NCBI RefSeq assembly: GCF_001597745.1
Contig: NZ_LUHJ01000065.1
Location: forward strand, 1-64,000
Length of the DNA: 64,000 bases
Direction: 5' to 3'
Origin: Anabaena sp. 4-3
GTDB lineage: Bacteria > Cyanobacteriota > Cyanobacteriia > Cyanobacteriales > Nostocaceae
The notes under the pieces were generated by a model. That model was not told where the DNA came from and did no database searches. It saw only the letters and a program-made list of their open reading frames with translations. Made by a program: the position numbers and the translations under genes. Below, in pieces: positions 45,053 to 54,215 of the stretch (position 1 is its first letter; each line of letters begins with the position of its first letter).

Positions 45053-46423
45053 ATGTCACCTTTCCCGGTCTGGGATAGCCACCAGAAACCAAAATTAGAT
45101 ATCTCTGCGGCAGAATACAGCCTTCTCACAGACCTTTATCAGTTAACAATGGCAGCTTGTTATACTGGTGAAGGTGTGGAACAACGACGGGCTTGCTTTG
45201 AGTTATTCGTCAGGCGTGTGCCAGAGGGTTTTGGCTATTTAATTGCAATGGGTTTGGCGCAAGCGTTGGAATATTTAGAAAACCTGCGCTTTAGTCCCGA
45301 ACAGATAGCCGCATTACAAGCAACAGGGATTTTTGCCCAAGCTAGCCCTCGCTTTTGGTCATTGTTGGCTGAAGGACGGTTTACTGGGGATGTGTGGGCA
45401 GTACCAGAAGGAACAGCAGTCTTTGCCAATGAGCCATTATTGCGTGTAGAAGCACCTTTATGGCAAGCGCAATTAGTTGAAACTTATCTATTAAATACCC
45501 TCAACTACCAAACCCTGATAGCAACCAGGGCGGCACGTCTGCGGGATGTCGCAGGTGAGAAGGCTAGACTTTTAGAATTCGGCACGAGACGGGCATTTAG
45601 TCCCCAAGCTTCATTGTGGGCAGCCAGGGCAGCTTTAGCCGGGGGTTTAGATGCCACCTCCAATGTGTTAGCCGCGCTACAACTGGGTGAACAGCCTAGT
45701 GGTACGATGGCTCATGCCTTGGTTATGGCGTTATCCGCGATGGAAGGCAGTGAAGAGCAAGCTTTTACAGCATTCCATCGTTATTTTCCTGGTGCGCCAT
45801 TGTTAATTGATACTTATGATACTGTCGCGGCGGCAGAACATTTAGCCGTAAAAGTGAATGCGGGAGAGATGGAGTTAACAGGAGTCAGGTTAGACTCTGG
45901 AGACTTAATCACTTTATCTCAACAGGTGCGATCGCTCCTTCCCAACGTGACAATTTTTGCTAGCGGTGACTTAGACGAATGGGAAATTGCCAGACTCCAA
46001 GCCGCAGGTGCAGCAATTGATGGCTATGGACTAGGAACGAAATTAGTTACCGGTTCACCTGTGAATGGAGTGTATAAACTCGTAGAAATTGACGGTATCC
46101 CGGTAATGAAAAAGTCCACGGGTAAAGTCACCTATCCCGGACGTAAGCAAATTTTTCGGACATTTGCCGACAATCAAATTACAGCCGACAGACTAGGATT
46201 AATCAGCGAAACTCCCCTACCTGGAGAACAACCCCTATTGCAATTAGTAGTCAAACAAGGTCAACGACTGCAACCACTAGAAACCCTAGCCGAAATTCGC
46301 CAACGTACCACCGCTTCCGTAGCCAGTTTACCAGAAAAAACCAGACAACTAAATCATCCTATGACCTTAACAGTAGAGATTTCCCCCACACTGGCAGAGT
46401 TAATCAGGGGAGTGGGGAGATGA
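45053..46423 (+). CDS. pncB: Nicotinate phosphoribosyltransferase
   Basis: Converts nicotinate plus PRPP to nicotinate mononucleotide in the NAD salvage pathway. A 456-residue protein with LLTDLYQLTMAACY at the N-terminus, the His-region LLEFGTRRAFSPQASLWAARAAL (His replaced locally by Phe-Ser, as in several family members), TMAHALVMA, LLIDTYDTV, VRLDSGDL and FASGDLDEWEI. The start ATG has AAGGAAG about 7 bases upstream. It is the first gene of pncB-nadD-nrtR-nadE. STRR heptamers fill the gap to nadD. Confidence 0.92.
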   Translation: MSPFPVWDSHQKPKLDISAAEYSLLTDLYQLTMAACYTGEGVEQRRACFELFVRRVPEGFGYLIAMGLAQALEYLENLRFSPEQIAALQATGIFAQASPRFWSLLAEGRFTGDVWAVPEGTAVFANEPLLRVEAPLWQAQLVETYLLNTLNYQTLIATRAARLRDVAGEKARLLEFGTRRAFSPQASLWAARAALAGGLDATSNVLAALQLGEQPSGTMAHALVMALSAMEGSEEQAFTAFHRYFPGAPLLIDTYDTVAAAEHLAVKVNAGEMELTGVRLDSGDLITLSQQVRSLLPNVTIFASGDLDEWEIARLQAAGAAIDGYGLGTKLVTGSPVNGVYKLVEIDGIPVMKKSTGKVTYPGRKQIFRTFADNQITADRLGLISETPLPGEQPLLQLVVKQGQRLQPLETLAEIRQRTTASVASLPEKTRQLNHPMTLTVEISPTLAELIRGVGR

Positions 46424-46477
46424 GGGAGAAAAACTAATAACTAATAACTAATGACTAATGACTAATAACTAATAACT

Positions 46478-47083
46478 ATGATGCAAAAAATTGCTTTATT
46501 TGGTACTAGCGCAGATCCACCAACAGCAGGACATCAAAAAATTCTGCGGTGGTTGTCTGAGCGTTATGATTGGGTAGCAGTGTGGGCGGCTGATAATCCA
46601 TTTAAATCTCATCAGACACCATTACCCCATCGGGCGGCAATGCTGCATTTGTTGATTACGGATATCGAAGCACCCCACAAGAATATAGCTTTAGAACAGG
46701 AATTAAGTAGTTTTAGAACCTTGGAAACCTTAGATAAAGCTAAATCACGTTGGGGTGATGATGCCGAATTCACCTTAGTAATTGGTTCAGATTTATTGCA
46801 TCAGCTACCGCGCTGGTATCGAATTGAAGAATTATTACAGCAAGTGCAATTGTTGATTGTACCGCGACCGGGATATGAGATAGATGAATCTAGCTTAGAA
46901 GCCGTAAAAGCACTGGGAGGCAAAATTGCGATCGCCAGTTTAACTGGTTTAGATGTCTCCTCTACAGCGTATCGTGAACATGGAAACACCGCAGCCCTAA
47001 TTCCCCCTATAGCTGCTTATATCAATCAACAGCGTTTGTACAAATGCCCGCCCGCAATCACAAAAAAAGTTCAAATTTGTTAA
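46478..47083 (+). CDS. nadD: Nicotinate-nucleotide adenylyltransferase
   Basis: Transfers AMP from ATP to nicotinate mononucleotide to give deamido-NAD. Of its 201 residues, the nucleotidyltransferase motif IALFGTSADPPTAGHQKIL (a GxFxPxHxGH-type signature, with Thr at the first His position) opens the protein. VIGSDLLHQLPRWY and the C-terminal ISSTxxR-like VSSTAYREHG follow. Its 3' end overlaps the nrtR start by 40 bases in another frame. Preceded by TAATGACTAA heptamers reaching to within a few bases of the ATG, which leaves no clear Shine-Dalgarno. Confidence 0.9.
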   Translation: MMQKIALFGTSADPPTAGHQKILRWLSERYDWVAVWAADNPFKSHQTPLPHRAAMLHLLITDIEAPHKNIALEQELSSFRTLETLDKAKSRWGDDAEFTLVIGSDLLHQLPRWYRIEELLQQVQLLIVPRPGYEIDESSLEAVKALGGKIAIASLTGLDVSSTAYREHGNTAALIPPIAAYINQQRLYKCPPAITKKVQIC

Positions 47084-47790
47084 ATCAACAACCTTTGGCT
47101 GATTTTAAAGTAGGTGTTGATAATGTAATTTTCTCTGTAGATACTGTTCAGAATCGTCTGTTAGTTCTGTTAGTAATGCGGCAGCAAGAACCATTTTCAA
47201 ATCAATGGAGTCTGCCCGGTACTTTAGTCCGTCAAGGAGAGTCTTTAGAAGATGCTGCTTATCGCATTATGGCAGAGAAAATTAGAGTCAATAATCTTTA
47301 TTTAGAACAGTTATACACCTTTGGCGGCCCAAAACGTGACCCCAGAGAAGCCACTGGTAGTTATGGTGTGCGTTATCTATCAGTTAGTTATTTTGCCCTA
47401 GTCAGATTTGAAGAAGCAGAACTAATCGCTGATGGCGTGACAGGTATTGCTTGGTATCCAGTCAAGCAAGTGCCAAAATTAGCCTTTGATCATCAGGAAA
47501 TTTTGGCTTATGGACATAGAAGGTTACGCAATAAATTAGAATACAGTCCGGTAGCTTTTGAAGTCTTACCGGAAATGTTTACTTTAAATGATTTATATCA
47601 ATTATACACCACAGTTTTAGGGGATAATTTCGCTGATTATTCTAATTTTCGCGCCCGTCTCTTGAAGTTAGGCTTCTTATCTGATACAGGTATCAAAGTA
47701 TCAAGAGGTGCTGGTCGTCCCGCCACTTTATATAAATTTGATGCTGACGCTTTTGCCCCATTTAAAGATAAGCCTTTAGTGTTTATTTAG
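47044..47790 (+). CDS. nrtR: NrtR-type Nudix-related transcriptional regulator of NAD metabolism
   Basis: A 248-residue protein. Residues about 20 to 155 form a Nudix fold (FKVGVDNVIFSVDT, NQWSLPGTLVRQGESLEDAAYRI). The Nudix box is degenerate, with RIMAEK where REUxEE is expected, so hydrolysis is unlikely. Residues about 165 to 240 look like a winged helix, ending GAGRPATLYKFD. This combination, together with pncB, nadD and nadE in one operon, is the hallmark of NrtR repressors, which respond to ADP-ribose or related NAD products. It probably binds the palindrome at 44999-45019. Confidence 0.9.
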   Translation: MPARNHKKSSNLLNQQPLADFKVGVDNVIFSVDTVQNRLLVLLVMRQQEPFSNQWSLPGTLVRQGESLEDAAYRIMAEKIRVNNLYLEQLYTFGGPKRDPREATGSYGVRYLSVSYFALVRFEEAELIADGVTGIAWYPVKQVPKLAFDHQEILAYGHRRLRNKLEYSPVAFEVLPEMFTLNDLYQLYTTVLGDNFADYSNFRARLLKLGFLSDTGIKVSRGAGRPATLYKFDADAFAPFKDKPLVFI

Positions 47791-47833
47791 CACAGGGAGC
47801 AGAGGAGAAAAACTAATAACTAATAACTAAACT

Positions 47834-49573
47834 ATGAAAATTGCGATCGCTCAACTTAATCCTATAATTGGTGACTTGTCAGGTAATGCTCAAAAAATTC
47901 TGGAAATAGCACAGCAAGCTGTGGCAACAGGGGCGCGGTTGTTGTTAACTCCAGAACTTTCTTTATGTGGCTATCCCCCCAGGGATTTATTATTAAATCC
48001 CAGTTTTGTCGCAGCTATGAATGTTACTTTACAGCAATTAGCGAGAGATTTACCCGCTAATTTAGCTGTGTTAGTTGGGACTGTCGCCCAAAATTTAAAA
48101 GCCCATGTTACAGGCGGAAAAACTTTATTTAATAGTATCGCTTTGTTAGAAAATGGACAAATTAAGCAATATTTCCATAAGCGACTCTTACCAACTTATG
48201 ACGTATTTGACGAAAATCGTTACTTTGAACCAGGACTAGAAGCTAACTATTTCACCTTAGATAATATTGATATTGGTGTAACAGTTTGCGAAGATTTATG
48301 GAACGATGAAGAATTTTGGGGTAAACGGCATTATGCAGCTAATCCCGTCGCTGACTTATCAATTTTAGGTGTGGATTTGATTGTCAATTTATCAGCCTCA
48401 CCCTACACAGTCGGTAAGCAACGCAGTCGAGAAGCAATGCTCAAACATAGTGCTGTGCGTTTCCAACAACCGATCATTTATACTAACCAAGTTGGCGGTA
48501 ACGACGACTTAATTTTTGATGGTTTTAGTTTTGCTTTAAATCGTCAAGGTGAAGTAATTTGTCGTGCGCCTGGTTTTACCAGCGATTTAGTGACGGTAGA
48601 ATTTGACGCAGCGCAACGGGATTTAAAATTAAGTTCTGTTGTCCCAGAATACACCTCAGAAGATGAAGAAATTTGGCACGCTTTAGTTTTGGGGGTGCGA
48701 GATTATGCCCAAAAGTGCCGTTTTTCTAAAGCCGTCTTGGGTTTGAGTGGTGGGATAGATTCCTCATTGGTAGCGGCGATCGCCACGGCCGCCCTTGGTA
48801 AAGAAAATGTCTTAGGTGTACTGATGCCTTCCCCCTACAGTTCCGAACATTCCATCAGTGATGCTTTAGCATTAGCCAAAAATTTGGGGATACAAACACA
48901 AGTTATACCCATAGGCGAATTAATGCAAGGTTTTGATCACAGCTTGGCTGATTTGTTTGCCGGGACAGAATTTGGTATTGCTGAGGAAAATATTCAATCC
49001 CGAATTCGGGGTAACTTATTAATGGCGATCGCCAATAAATTTGGCTATGTATTATTATCTACCGGCAACAAGTCAGAAATGGCAGTGGGTTACTGTACCC
49101 TCTACGGTGACATGAATGGCGGGTTAGCCGTAATTGCTGATGTTCCCAAAACTCGCGTTTATTCCCTCTGTAACTGGCTAAACTCTCAACACTCAACAGT
49201 CATCCCTCAAAACGTGATCACCAAAGCACCAAGCGCGGAACTCAAACCCGGTCAAGTTGATCAAGACTCTCTACCACCCTACGAAATTTTAGACGATATT
49301 TTGCAACGCTTAATTAATCAACATCAATCAGTAGGGCAAATAGTCGCCGCCGGTCATGATTCTGTAGTTGTAGACAGAATTATCCAAATGTTAGCACGGG
49401 CTGAGTTCAAACGCCGACAAGCACCACCAGGATTAAAAATTACTGACCGCGCCTTTGGTACAGGCTGGCGAATGCCAATTGCTAGTAGTTGGAGTGCGTT
49501 GAAAAACACATATCACACTGAAACCTCTAGTTCCAGTGTTTCTTGTTGGGAGAATCAAGAATTACAAGCATAA
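47834..49573 (+). CDS. nadE: Glutamine-dependent NAD+ synthetase
   Basis: Amidates deamido-NAD to NAD+, the last step of the pathway. A 579-residue fusion. The N-terminal nitrilase-type glutaminase has Glu in LLTPELSLCGYPPRD, Lys in YFHKRLLPTYDVFDE and Cys in GVTVCEDLW. The C-terminal synthetase has the PP-loop VLGLSGGIDSSLVAAIA, then LLSTGNKSEMAVGYCTLYGDMNGG. Length and domain order are normal. It is the last gene of the operon, followed by ACGCAAAG/ACGCAGAG repeat remnants. Confidence 0.95.
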   Translation: MKIAIAQLNPIIGDLSGNAQKILEIAQQAVATGARLLLTPELSLCGYPPRDLLLNPSFVAAMNVTLQQLARDLPANLAVLVGTVAQNLKAHVTGGKTLFNSIALLENGQIKQYFHKRLLPTYDVFDENRYFEPGLEANYFTLDNIDIGVTVCEDLWNDEEFWGKRHYAANPVADLSILGVDLIVNLSASPYTVGKQRSREAMLKHSAVRFQQPIIYTNQVGGNDDLIFDGFSFALNRQGEVICRAPGFTSDLVTVEFDAAQRDLKLSSVVPEYTSEDEEIWHALVLGVRDYAQKCRFSKAVLGLSGGIDSSLVAAIATAALGKENVLGVLMPSPYSSEHSISDALALAKNLGIQTQVIPIGELMQGFDHSLADLFAGTEFGIAEENIQSRIRGNLLMAIANKFGYVLLSTGNKSEMAVGYCTLYGDMNGGLAVIADVPKTRVYSLCNWLNSQHSTVIPQNVITKAPSAELKPGQVDQDSLPPYEILDDILQRLINQHQSVGQIVAAGHDSVVVDRIIQMLARAEFKRRQAPPGLKITDRAFGTGWRMPIASSWSALKNTYHTETSSSSVSCWENQELQA

Positions 49574-49685
49574 TTAAACGCAAAGTGGCGCAAAGTTGAC
49601 GCAGAGAAACGCAGAGTTTTTTTACTGAGGGTTTGTAGTCAAAAATGGTAGTCTATAGTAATGAAACTGTGTAATCAATGTCTTC

Positions 49686-50910
49686 ATGTCTGCTGCTGTT
49701 CTGCTAGAAAACGTCTACAAGTTTTATAACCAAGTGCCTGTAGTAAATGACCTGTCATTTAGCATCGAGGCTGGAGAAATATTTGCTCTGCTTGGCCCTA
49801 ATGGCGCAGGTAAATCCACTAAAATTCGGATGTTGACGACACTGACTGTCTGGGAAAACATGGAATTGCACGGCAGACTACATCATATAGCTAACTCACA
49901 ACGACAACGATTAATTAATCAATGGTTGGAGTATGTTGAAGTGAAGTACCCCAACTAAGCTGACGCTATAGTTGCGGCTTCGCGTCTCATTCGCCATTGC
50001 CTCCTTGTACAAGTACAGATTGGTCTTACACAGCGTTTCTGGTATTGCTACCTTTATCTTCTCAAGGAAGAACCCGCGCCGCCATCCCACTTCCTGGGAC
50101 AGTTTGATTGCTTTTCGTCTTACTCGCCTTGGATTTACGACAATGGTCAACCAGCTAGGTTTTCAGATTCCCCGATCTACCGATTTATCTGCGGCAAGGT
50201 TCGTACACCTACTTTGAAGTTAGCCTGTCTGTTCAATACGGTCGGGTGGGTTGTCAACCATCTGTATTCTACCGTAGATTTGACGACTTCTCATACATCT
50301 TTGACAGTCTTTCCTACGGAAAAATTGCTCAAAGATGCTATCGTCGTCGTCCGACTTATATCCCCACATTCCATTCTTATAGGTGGGGACTTACGCCGAT
50401 TTTGTTAAAACCTTGTCTGGGGGTATGAAACGGCGGTTACAAATAGCTAGGGCTTTGTTACATCAACCGCGAATTTTATTTTTAGATGAACCAACGGTAG
50501 GATTAGATCCCCAGACTCGGCGACGACTATGGGAAATTATTCGAGATTTGAACCGCCAAGGAATGACGATACTATTAACTACTCATTATATGGATGAGGT
50601 GGAATTTCTCTGTGATGCTTTTGGCTCGACTCAACCAGGACGCATCGGGATTATGGATGGTGGTAAACTGATTTCTTTAGGCACGCTACAACAATTACGC
50701 TCTATACATGGTGAAGGTTTGGTCATGAAACAATTGGATGTTACCAACGCAGCAGGTGATAGGGCGCGCCAATGGGAATATTTGTTTTTCCCGTCTTTGG
50801 AAGCAGCAAACAATTATCTGAATCAACAGACTAATAAAACTGGGATGATGGTACGTCCTTCTAATTTAGAAGATATTTTTGTAGAATTGACTGGACGGCA
50901 GTTAAATTAA
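49686..50910 (+). pseudogene. Disrupted ABC-2-type transporter ATPase gene
   Basis: The 5' part encodes an ABC ATPase with Walker A GPNGAGKST. It then jumps from MLTTLT directly to VWENMELHGRLHH, losing about 55 to 60 residues normally present (including the Q loop). It stops in foreign sequence at about 49940. The 3' part resumes at about 50401 with DFVKTLSGGMKRRLQIARAL, Walker B ILFLDEPTVGLD, LLTTHYMDEVEFLCD and a DrrA-type C-terminus (NLEDIFVELTGR). An extra AFGSTQPG lies before RIGIMDGG. The gene has thus suffered a deletion and an insertion, and no permease gene follows. The family resembles daunorubicin/multidrug exporters (CcmA/DrrA). Confidence 0.88.
49940..50400 (-). mobile_element. 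About 460-bp insertion of unknown type in the ABC gene
   Basis: Foreign DNA separates the LEYVE and DFVKTLSGG codons of the ABC gene. Ends are imperfect inverted repeats: GAAGTACCCCAACTAAGC on the left and, on the other strand at the right, GTAAGTCCCCACCTATAAGA. Subterminal hairpins are GACGC...GCGTC (49969-49993) and TCCCCAC...GTGGGGA near the right end. No intact transposase and no domain I recognise is encoded; short frames exist on both strands. It may be a non-autonomous relative of an IS200/IS605-type element or another IS, but identity is open. Confidence 0.55.
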
Positions 50911-50913
50911 TTT

Positions 50914-51579
50914 TTAGCCGCCTAATTCTTGTAGCATCGCTTCTACTCTGGCTACACCATCCGAGTCATTGCGCCGGCGATATAAGTCACGGGCTTTCTG
51001 TAATAAATTAGTGGCTTGCTTGGGTAGACGACGCTGTTTATACATTACAGCCATAAATTCGTAGGTTTGACCGTTGTTCCTATCCAGTTTAATGGCTTCC
51101 TCAAACGCCCAGTTAGCTGCTTTGTAGTCTCCTAGGCGAGATTGGGTGATACCTAATCCTATATAGGCGTTAATATTACCTCTATTGAGTTGTATGGCAC
51201 GACGGTAAGCTTCTTTCGCTCCAGCCGTATCACCCATATTACCTTTGATGAAACCTACAGCATAGTAAAAATCACTATTGTTGGGGTTGAGTGCGATCGC
51301 CCGCCGGTATGCTGCTAGTGCCGCTTGAAAATTCCCTTGTTGTGCATACAGGTAGCCGATACCCGAATGGATTCTCGCATTCCTATTATCTAGGGCTGCT
51401 GCTCGTTGGTAAACAGCGATCGCCCCATTATAATCACCCGCGTCTACTAGCTGTTTACCCTGCTCCAAAAGTTCTTTCAATTCTGGTTTACTAGCTTGCG
51501 CTACTATAGTTTGAGCCTGTGCCACTGTTGGGATGCTAGCAACACTGCTTCCTAACAACAAAACACCCAATATTAACAT
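50914..51579 (-). CDS. Exported TPR-repeat protein
   Basis: A protein of about 221 residues from the ATG at 51579 (MLILGVLLLGSSVASI); the frame is open 19 codons further upstream. A signal peptide ends near AQAQ. The mature part has about four tetratricopeptide repeats (LVDAGDYNGAIAVYQRAAALD, YAQQGNFQAALAAYRRAIALN, NMGDTAGAKEAYRRAIQLN, RLGDYKAANWAFEEAIKLD). It is probably a periplasmic or thylakoid-lumen scaffold; the partner is unknown. Convergent with the ABC pseudogene, with only 3 bases between stops. Confidence 0.85.
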   Translation of the reverse strand: MLILGVLLLGSSVASIPTVAQAQTIVAQASKPELKELLEQGKQLVDAGDYNGAIAVYQRAAALDNRNARIHSGIGYLYAQQGNFQAALAAYRRAIALNPNNSDFYYAVGFIKGNMGDTAGAKEAYRRAIQLNRGNINAYIGLGITQSRLGDYKAANWAFEEAIKLDRNNGQTYEFMAVMYKQRRLPKQATNLLQKARDLYRRRNDSDGVARVEAMLQELGG

Positions 51580-51636
51580 TATGCGTTTGTACACAGTAAA
51601 TTTCCTGAAATTATAATCAACTTTTTGCTTGTACAT

Positions 51637-52205
51637 TAAAACAAAAATATCAATTTTTGCAACCTGTAGTTTGCCTGACTTTATAAAATATTAATAATCC
51701 GTAAATACCTTCACCTCGTTTCACAGGGAACTTTTAGGTTTCATTTGGAATCAAGCAACTATTACAGCATTGGGCAATTAGGCAAGCTATCAGTATAATT
51801 CATTCACCGCCGTCCACCATCAATGCAACTTTAGCTCATGAAGATGAAAATCGCTATAGTACAAATTCAACATCATTTCTCAGTTCGATTATCCCTTGTA
51901 ACTCAGTGAGATTATTTGGTCAGTATTTTGTCTGCTAACTATTACTAGAAAAAGTTTAAATGCTATGTATATAGGGACTTGATGATTTACTAATGTTCTG
52001 GGAATACACAAATTCATCCTTGCTCAAATATATAGCGAATTTTTCTATCAATGTCTCCAAAAATATTCATGTTTTCTTGTCTATTTTTTCGTTAAAATCA
52101 AGCTAAACTCCCAAAATTTACTTGATTGACCACACAATTCGCTAGAAAACACTGACAGCAATTATACATAAGCATGAGCTAATCCGCAATTTGTGAGGAT
52201 AAATT
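51637..52205. other. AT-rich intergenic region
   Basis: About 570 bases between divergent genes (TPR protein on minus, YbjQ-like on plus), presumably holding both promoters. AT-rich, with no ORF carrying a ribosome-binding site, no RNA gene and no strong hairpin seen. Confidence 0.45.
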
Positions 52206-52532
52206 ATGATTTTAACCACAACTGATGTGATTCAAGGTGCAGTCATCGAATCATATTTGGGCATTGTCACGGCAGAAGTTGTCTATGGTAGCAATTTCCT
52301 GCGGGATTTTTTAGCTGGGATTCGGGATGTGATTGGTGGACGCACTGGTAGTTATGAGCGTTTATTTGAGCAGGGACAAAAAAAAGCCATCGAAGAATTA
52401 GAACAACGTGCATTGCGTTTAGGTGCTAACGCTGTTATTGGTATCGAAATTGACACGGGGACGATTAATGTTGACCAATCAGGAGTTTTGTTACTGATTA
52501 CTGCCACAGGTACTGCTGTGAAATTGCGTTAG
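52206..52532 (+). CDS. YbjQ/UPF0145 family protein
   Basis: A 108-residue protein of the YbjQ (DUF74) family, thought to form pentamers. Motifs: VIQGAVIESYLGIVTAEVVYG near the N-terminus, then RDVIGGRTGSYERLFEQGQKKAIEELEQRALRLGANAVIGIEID. Family function is unclear, although some are annotated as heavy-metal-binding. The ATG follows GTGAGGAT by 5 bases. Monocistronic. Confidence 0.9.
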   Translation: MILTTTDVIQGAVIESYLGIVTAEVVYGSNFLRDFLAGIRDVIGGRTGSYERLFEQGQKKAIEELEQRALRLGANAVIGIEIDTGTINVDQSGVLLLITATGTAVKLR

Positions 52533-52938
52533 TTTTTGTCTCTGTATTTATATATCTTTGGTTATAGCTGTGAAGAATTTTTGATGAGTAATATTGTGGT
52601 CAGTATCACTCATCATCTATGACCAAAAATTTAAATTATTTATGAAAAACTAATTATGATTCCTTATTGAAAGTATTGAAAAATTTACAAAACAGAATTG
52701 AGTAAGTTTTGAGAAAAAGTGAATAATACCAAATAAGATAGCCTAATTTGGCAAAATTCAATTATTTGAAAATAGTTAAATAGACTGATTTCTTACGACT
52801 CTTGATAGAGTGAATAACTCTTTCTGCTGATAGATATTAAAATCTATAATTCGCCATTTAATTTTAAACGTAAGCATAAATATAACTAACTTGAAAAAAA
52901 CTTTACTTGAGTAAAGTAGCAATGGAGAAAATAGACTT
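52533..52938. other. AT-rich intergenic region
   Basis: 406 bases with no credible ORF. The part before 52939 should contain the promoter of the membrane protein gene. No repeats of note. Confidence 0.45.
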
Positions 52939-53577
52939 ATGTCATACGTAAATCGAGTAGGTGACGATGTTATACAACCGGAAAGTGCGATCGCTGGCAG
53001 AGTAGCCGAGTATCATGATCGTGTGCGCTGGGGCCCGATAATTTCCGGTGTATTAGTTGCTTTAGCTACGCAATTGATTTTAAGTTCGGCATTTGCCGCC
53101 ATTGGCGCGGGAAGCATTGCCGGCTCCGGTGCGCCTCGTAGCATTGCACCTGGCGTTGCTGGTAATGTCGGGATTTGGTCAACCATTGCGCTATTAATTT
53201 CCCTATTCGTTGGCGGTTGGATTACAACCCGTGCTTGTGGCCCCATGAATCGCAATACCGCACTGCTCAACGGTGCGATTTTATGGGCTACCACTTTAGC
53301 ACTTAGCTCCTGGCTATTAGCAAGTGGCGTGTCTGGTGCTTTTGGTGTTGCAGCTTATAACGCTGGGGAAGTAATCAACCAAGTACAACAACCAGGAGGC
53401 GTAGTTTTACCACAGAATATACCTAACGTCACTCCCGAACAAGCTCGCGATATTGCGGCGGCGACTTCTAGGGCGTTATGGTGGTTTGTCTTCGGTTCTT
53501 TATTAGGTTTAGTGGCAGCGTTGATCGGTGCGGCTGTAGGTGTTCGCAGTCCTCGCTCCCACAGTTATCAAAGTTAG
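52939..53577 (+). CDS. Hypothetical integral membrane protein
   Basis: A 212-residue protein I cannot place in a named family. A soluble N-terminus of about 30 residues is followed by predicted helices at about 33 to 60 (IISGVLVALATQLILSSAFAAIG), 78 to 95 (IWSTIALLISLFVGGWI), 107 to 135 (ALLNGAILWATTLALSSWLLASG) and 183 to 205 (LWWFVFGSLLGLVAALIGAAVG). A loop containing NVTPEQARDIAAATSRAL precedes the last helix. Rich in Gly and Ala. ATG with a GGAGA 9 bases upstream. Followed by a strong bidirectional terminator-like hairpin. Confidence 0.8.
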   Translation: MSYVNRVGDDVIQPESAIAGRVAEYHDRVRWGPIISGVLVALATQLILSSAFAAIGAGSIAGSGAPRSIAPGVAGNVGIWSTIALLISLFVGGWITTRACGPMNRNTALLNGAILWATTLALSSWLLASGVSGAFGVAAYNAGEVINQVQQPGGVVLPQNIPNVTPEQARDIAAATSRALWWFVFGSLLGLVAALIGAAVGVRSPRSHSYQS

Positions 53578-53607
53578 TGCAGAAGTTCTACATATTCCGC
53601 CCTGCCC

Positions 53608-53640
53608 AAATCCCCGACTTCTTTGAGAAGTCGGGGATTT
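53608..53640. terminator. Strong perfect hairpin terminator
   Basis: Arms AAATCCCCGACTTCT (53608-53622) and AGAAGTCGGGGATTT (53626-53640) are perfect 15-base complements with a 3-base loop. It lies between convergent genes and would serve both. A related hairpin follows sufS (60212-60237), so it is also a dispersed repeat. Confidence 0.85.
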
Positions 53641-53657
53641 ATGTCATGTTGATTTAA

Positions 53658-53918
53658 TTACCATTTTAAATAAGCCGCTTCTATTCCTTCCTCTCTCCTA
53701 ATTTTGCCGTCTTTTTCAAACCAAGCTATTACTTGCTGTGTTGTTAAATCTTCCATAGCAACACCATACTCTTGGGCAATATGTTTTAACAGTTTGAGAG
53801 AAGAAATAGTTAATCTTGTTAAAAACTTTTCAGGAGAAGACAACAAAGCCGCGTCTACTTTCGCTGATTCTTCTAAAGTGAGAAATTGAGTTGATGGTTG
53901 TTGTGATGATAAATCCAT
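53658..53918 (-). CDS. Hypothetical small protein
   Basis: An 86-residue protein from the ATG at 53918 (MDLSSQQPSTQFLTL). The open frame extends 6 codons into an AATTCAAA repeat but begins with TTG there. Soluble and helical (SAKVDAALLSSPEKFLTRL, LKLLKHIAQEYGVAMEDLT), ending VIAWFEKDGKIRREEGIEAAYLKW. I do not recognise a family. Gene-like codon use and the preceding terminator support it, but no Shine-Dalgarno is visible. Confidence 0.6.
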   Translation of the reverse strand: MDLSSQQPSTQFLTLEESAKVDAALLSSPEKFLTRLTISSLKLLKHIAQEYGVAMEDLTTQQVIAWFEKDGKIRREEGIEAAYLKW

Positions 53919-54215
53919 AAACAATTCAAAATTCAAAAGTTAAAAGTTAACTTTCGCTAATATAGCGTTTTCTAGTCTCATGATGTATCAATTTATCTGC
54001 GTATCCTGCGGGTGAATCCTACGGATACGCTGCGCGAGCGCGGTAGCGTCTCGTAAGAGAAGCAAGCTATATCTGCGTCCATCTGCGTTTAATTCTGACT
54101 GATCTTCACTTGATTGTGAATTGCTATATTAGCCGATAATTGGTAAAACCCTTGACCAATTGACGATGATTGATAACTTAAACTGAAAATAACAACCAAT
54201 TTACATATCTTATTC
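53919..54215. repeat. Intergenic region with dispersed palindromic repeats
   Basis: Contains AATTCAAA units (about 53924-53940) and, at about 54000-54066, a composite repeat with CGTATCC/GGATACG arms and a GCGGTAGCGTCTCG piece. The latter belongs to the TTCTC...GAGACGCTACGCGAAC family seen at 5021, 54886, 60341 and 60600. No gene. Confidence 0.65.

Noticed and set aside
49911-50428. Short frames on both strands within the ABC-gene insertion as a transposase
   Set aside because: None shows a transposase or nuclease motif; lengths of 60-81 codons are expected by chance.
50401-50910. 3' half of the ABC ATPase as an intact gene
   Set aside because: It lacks Walker A and the Q loop, and the first codons belong to the inserted DNA.
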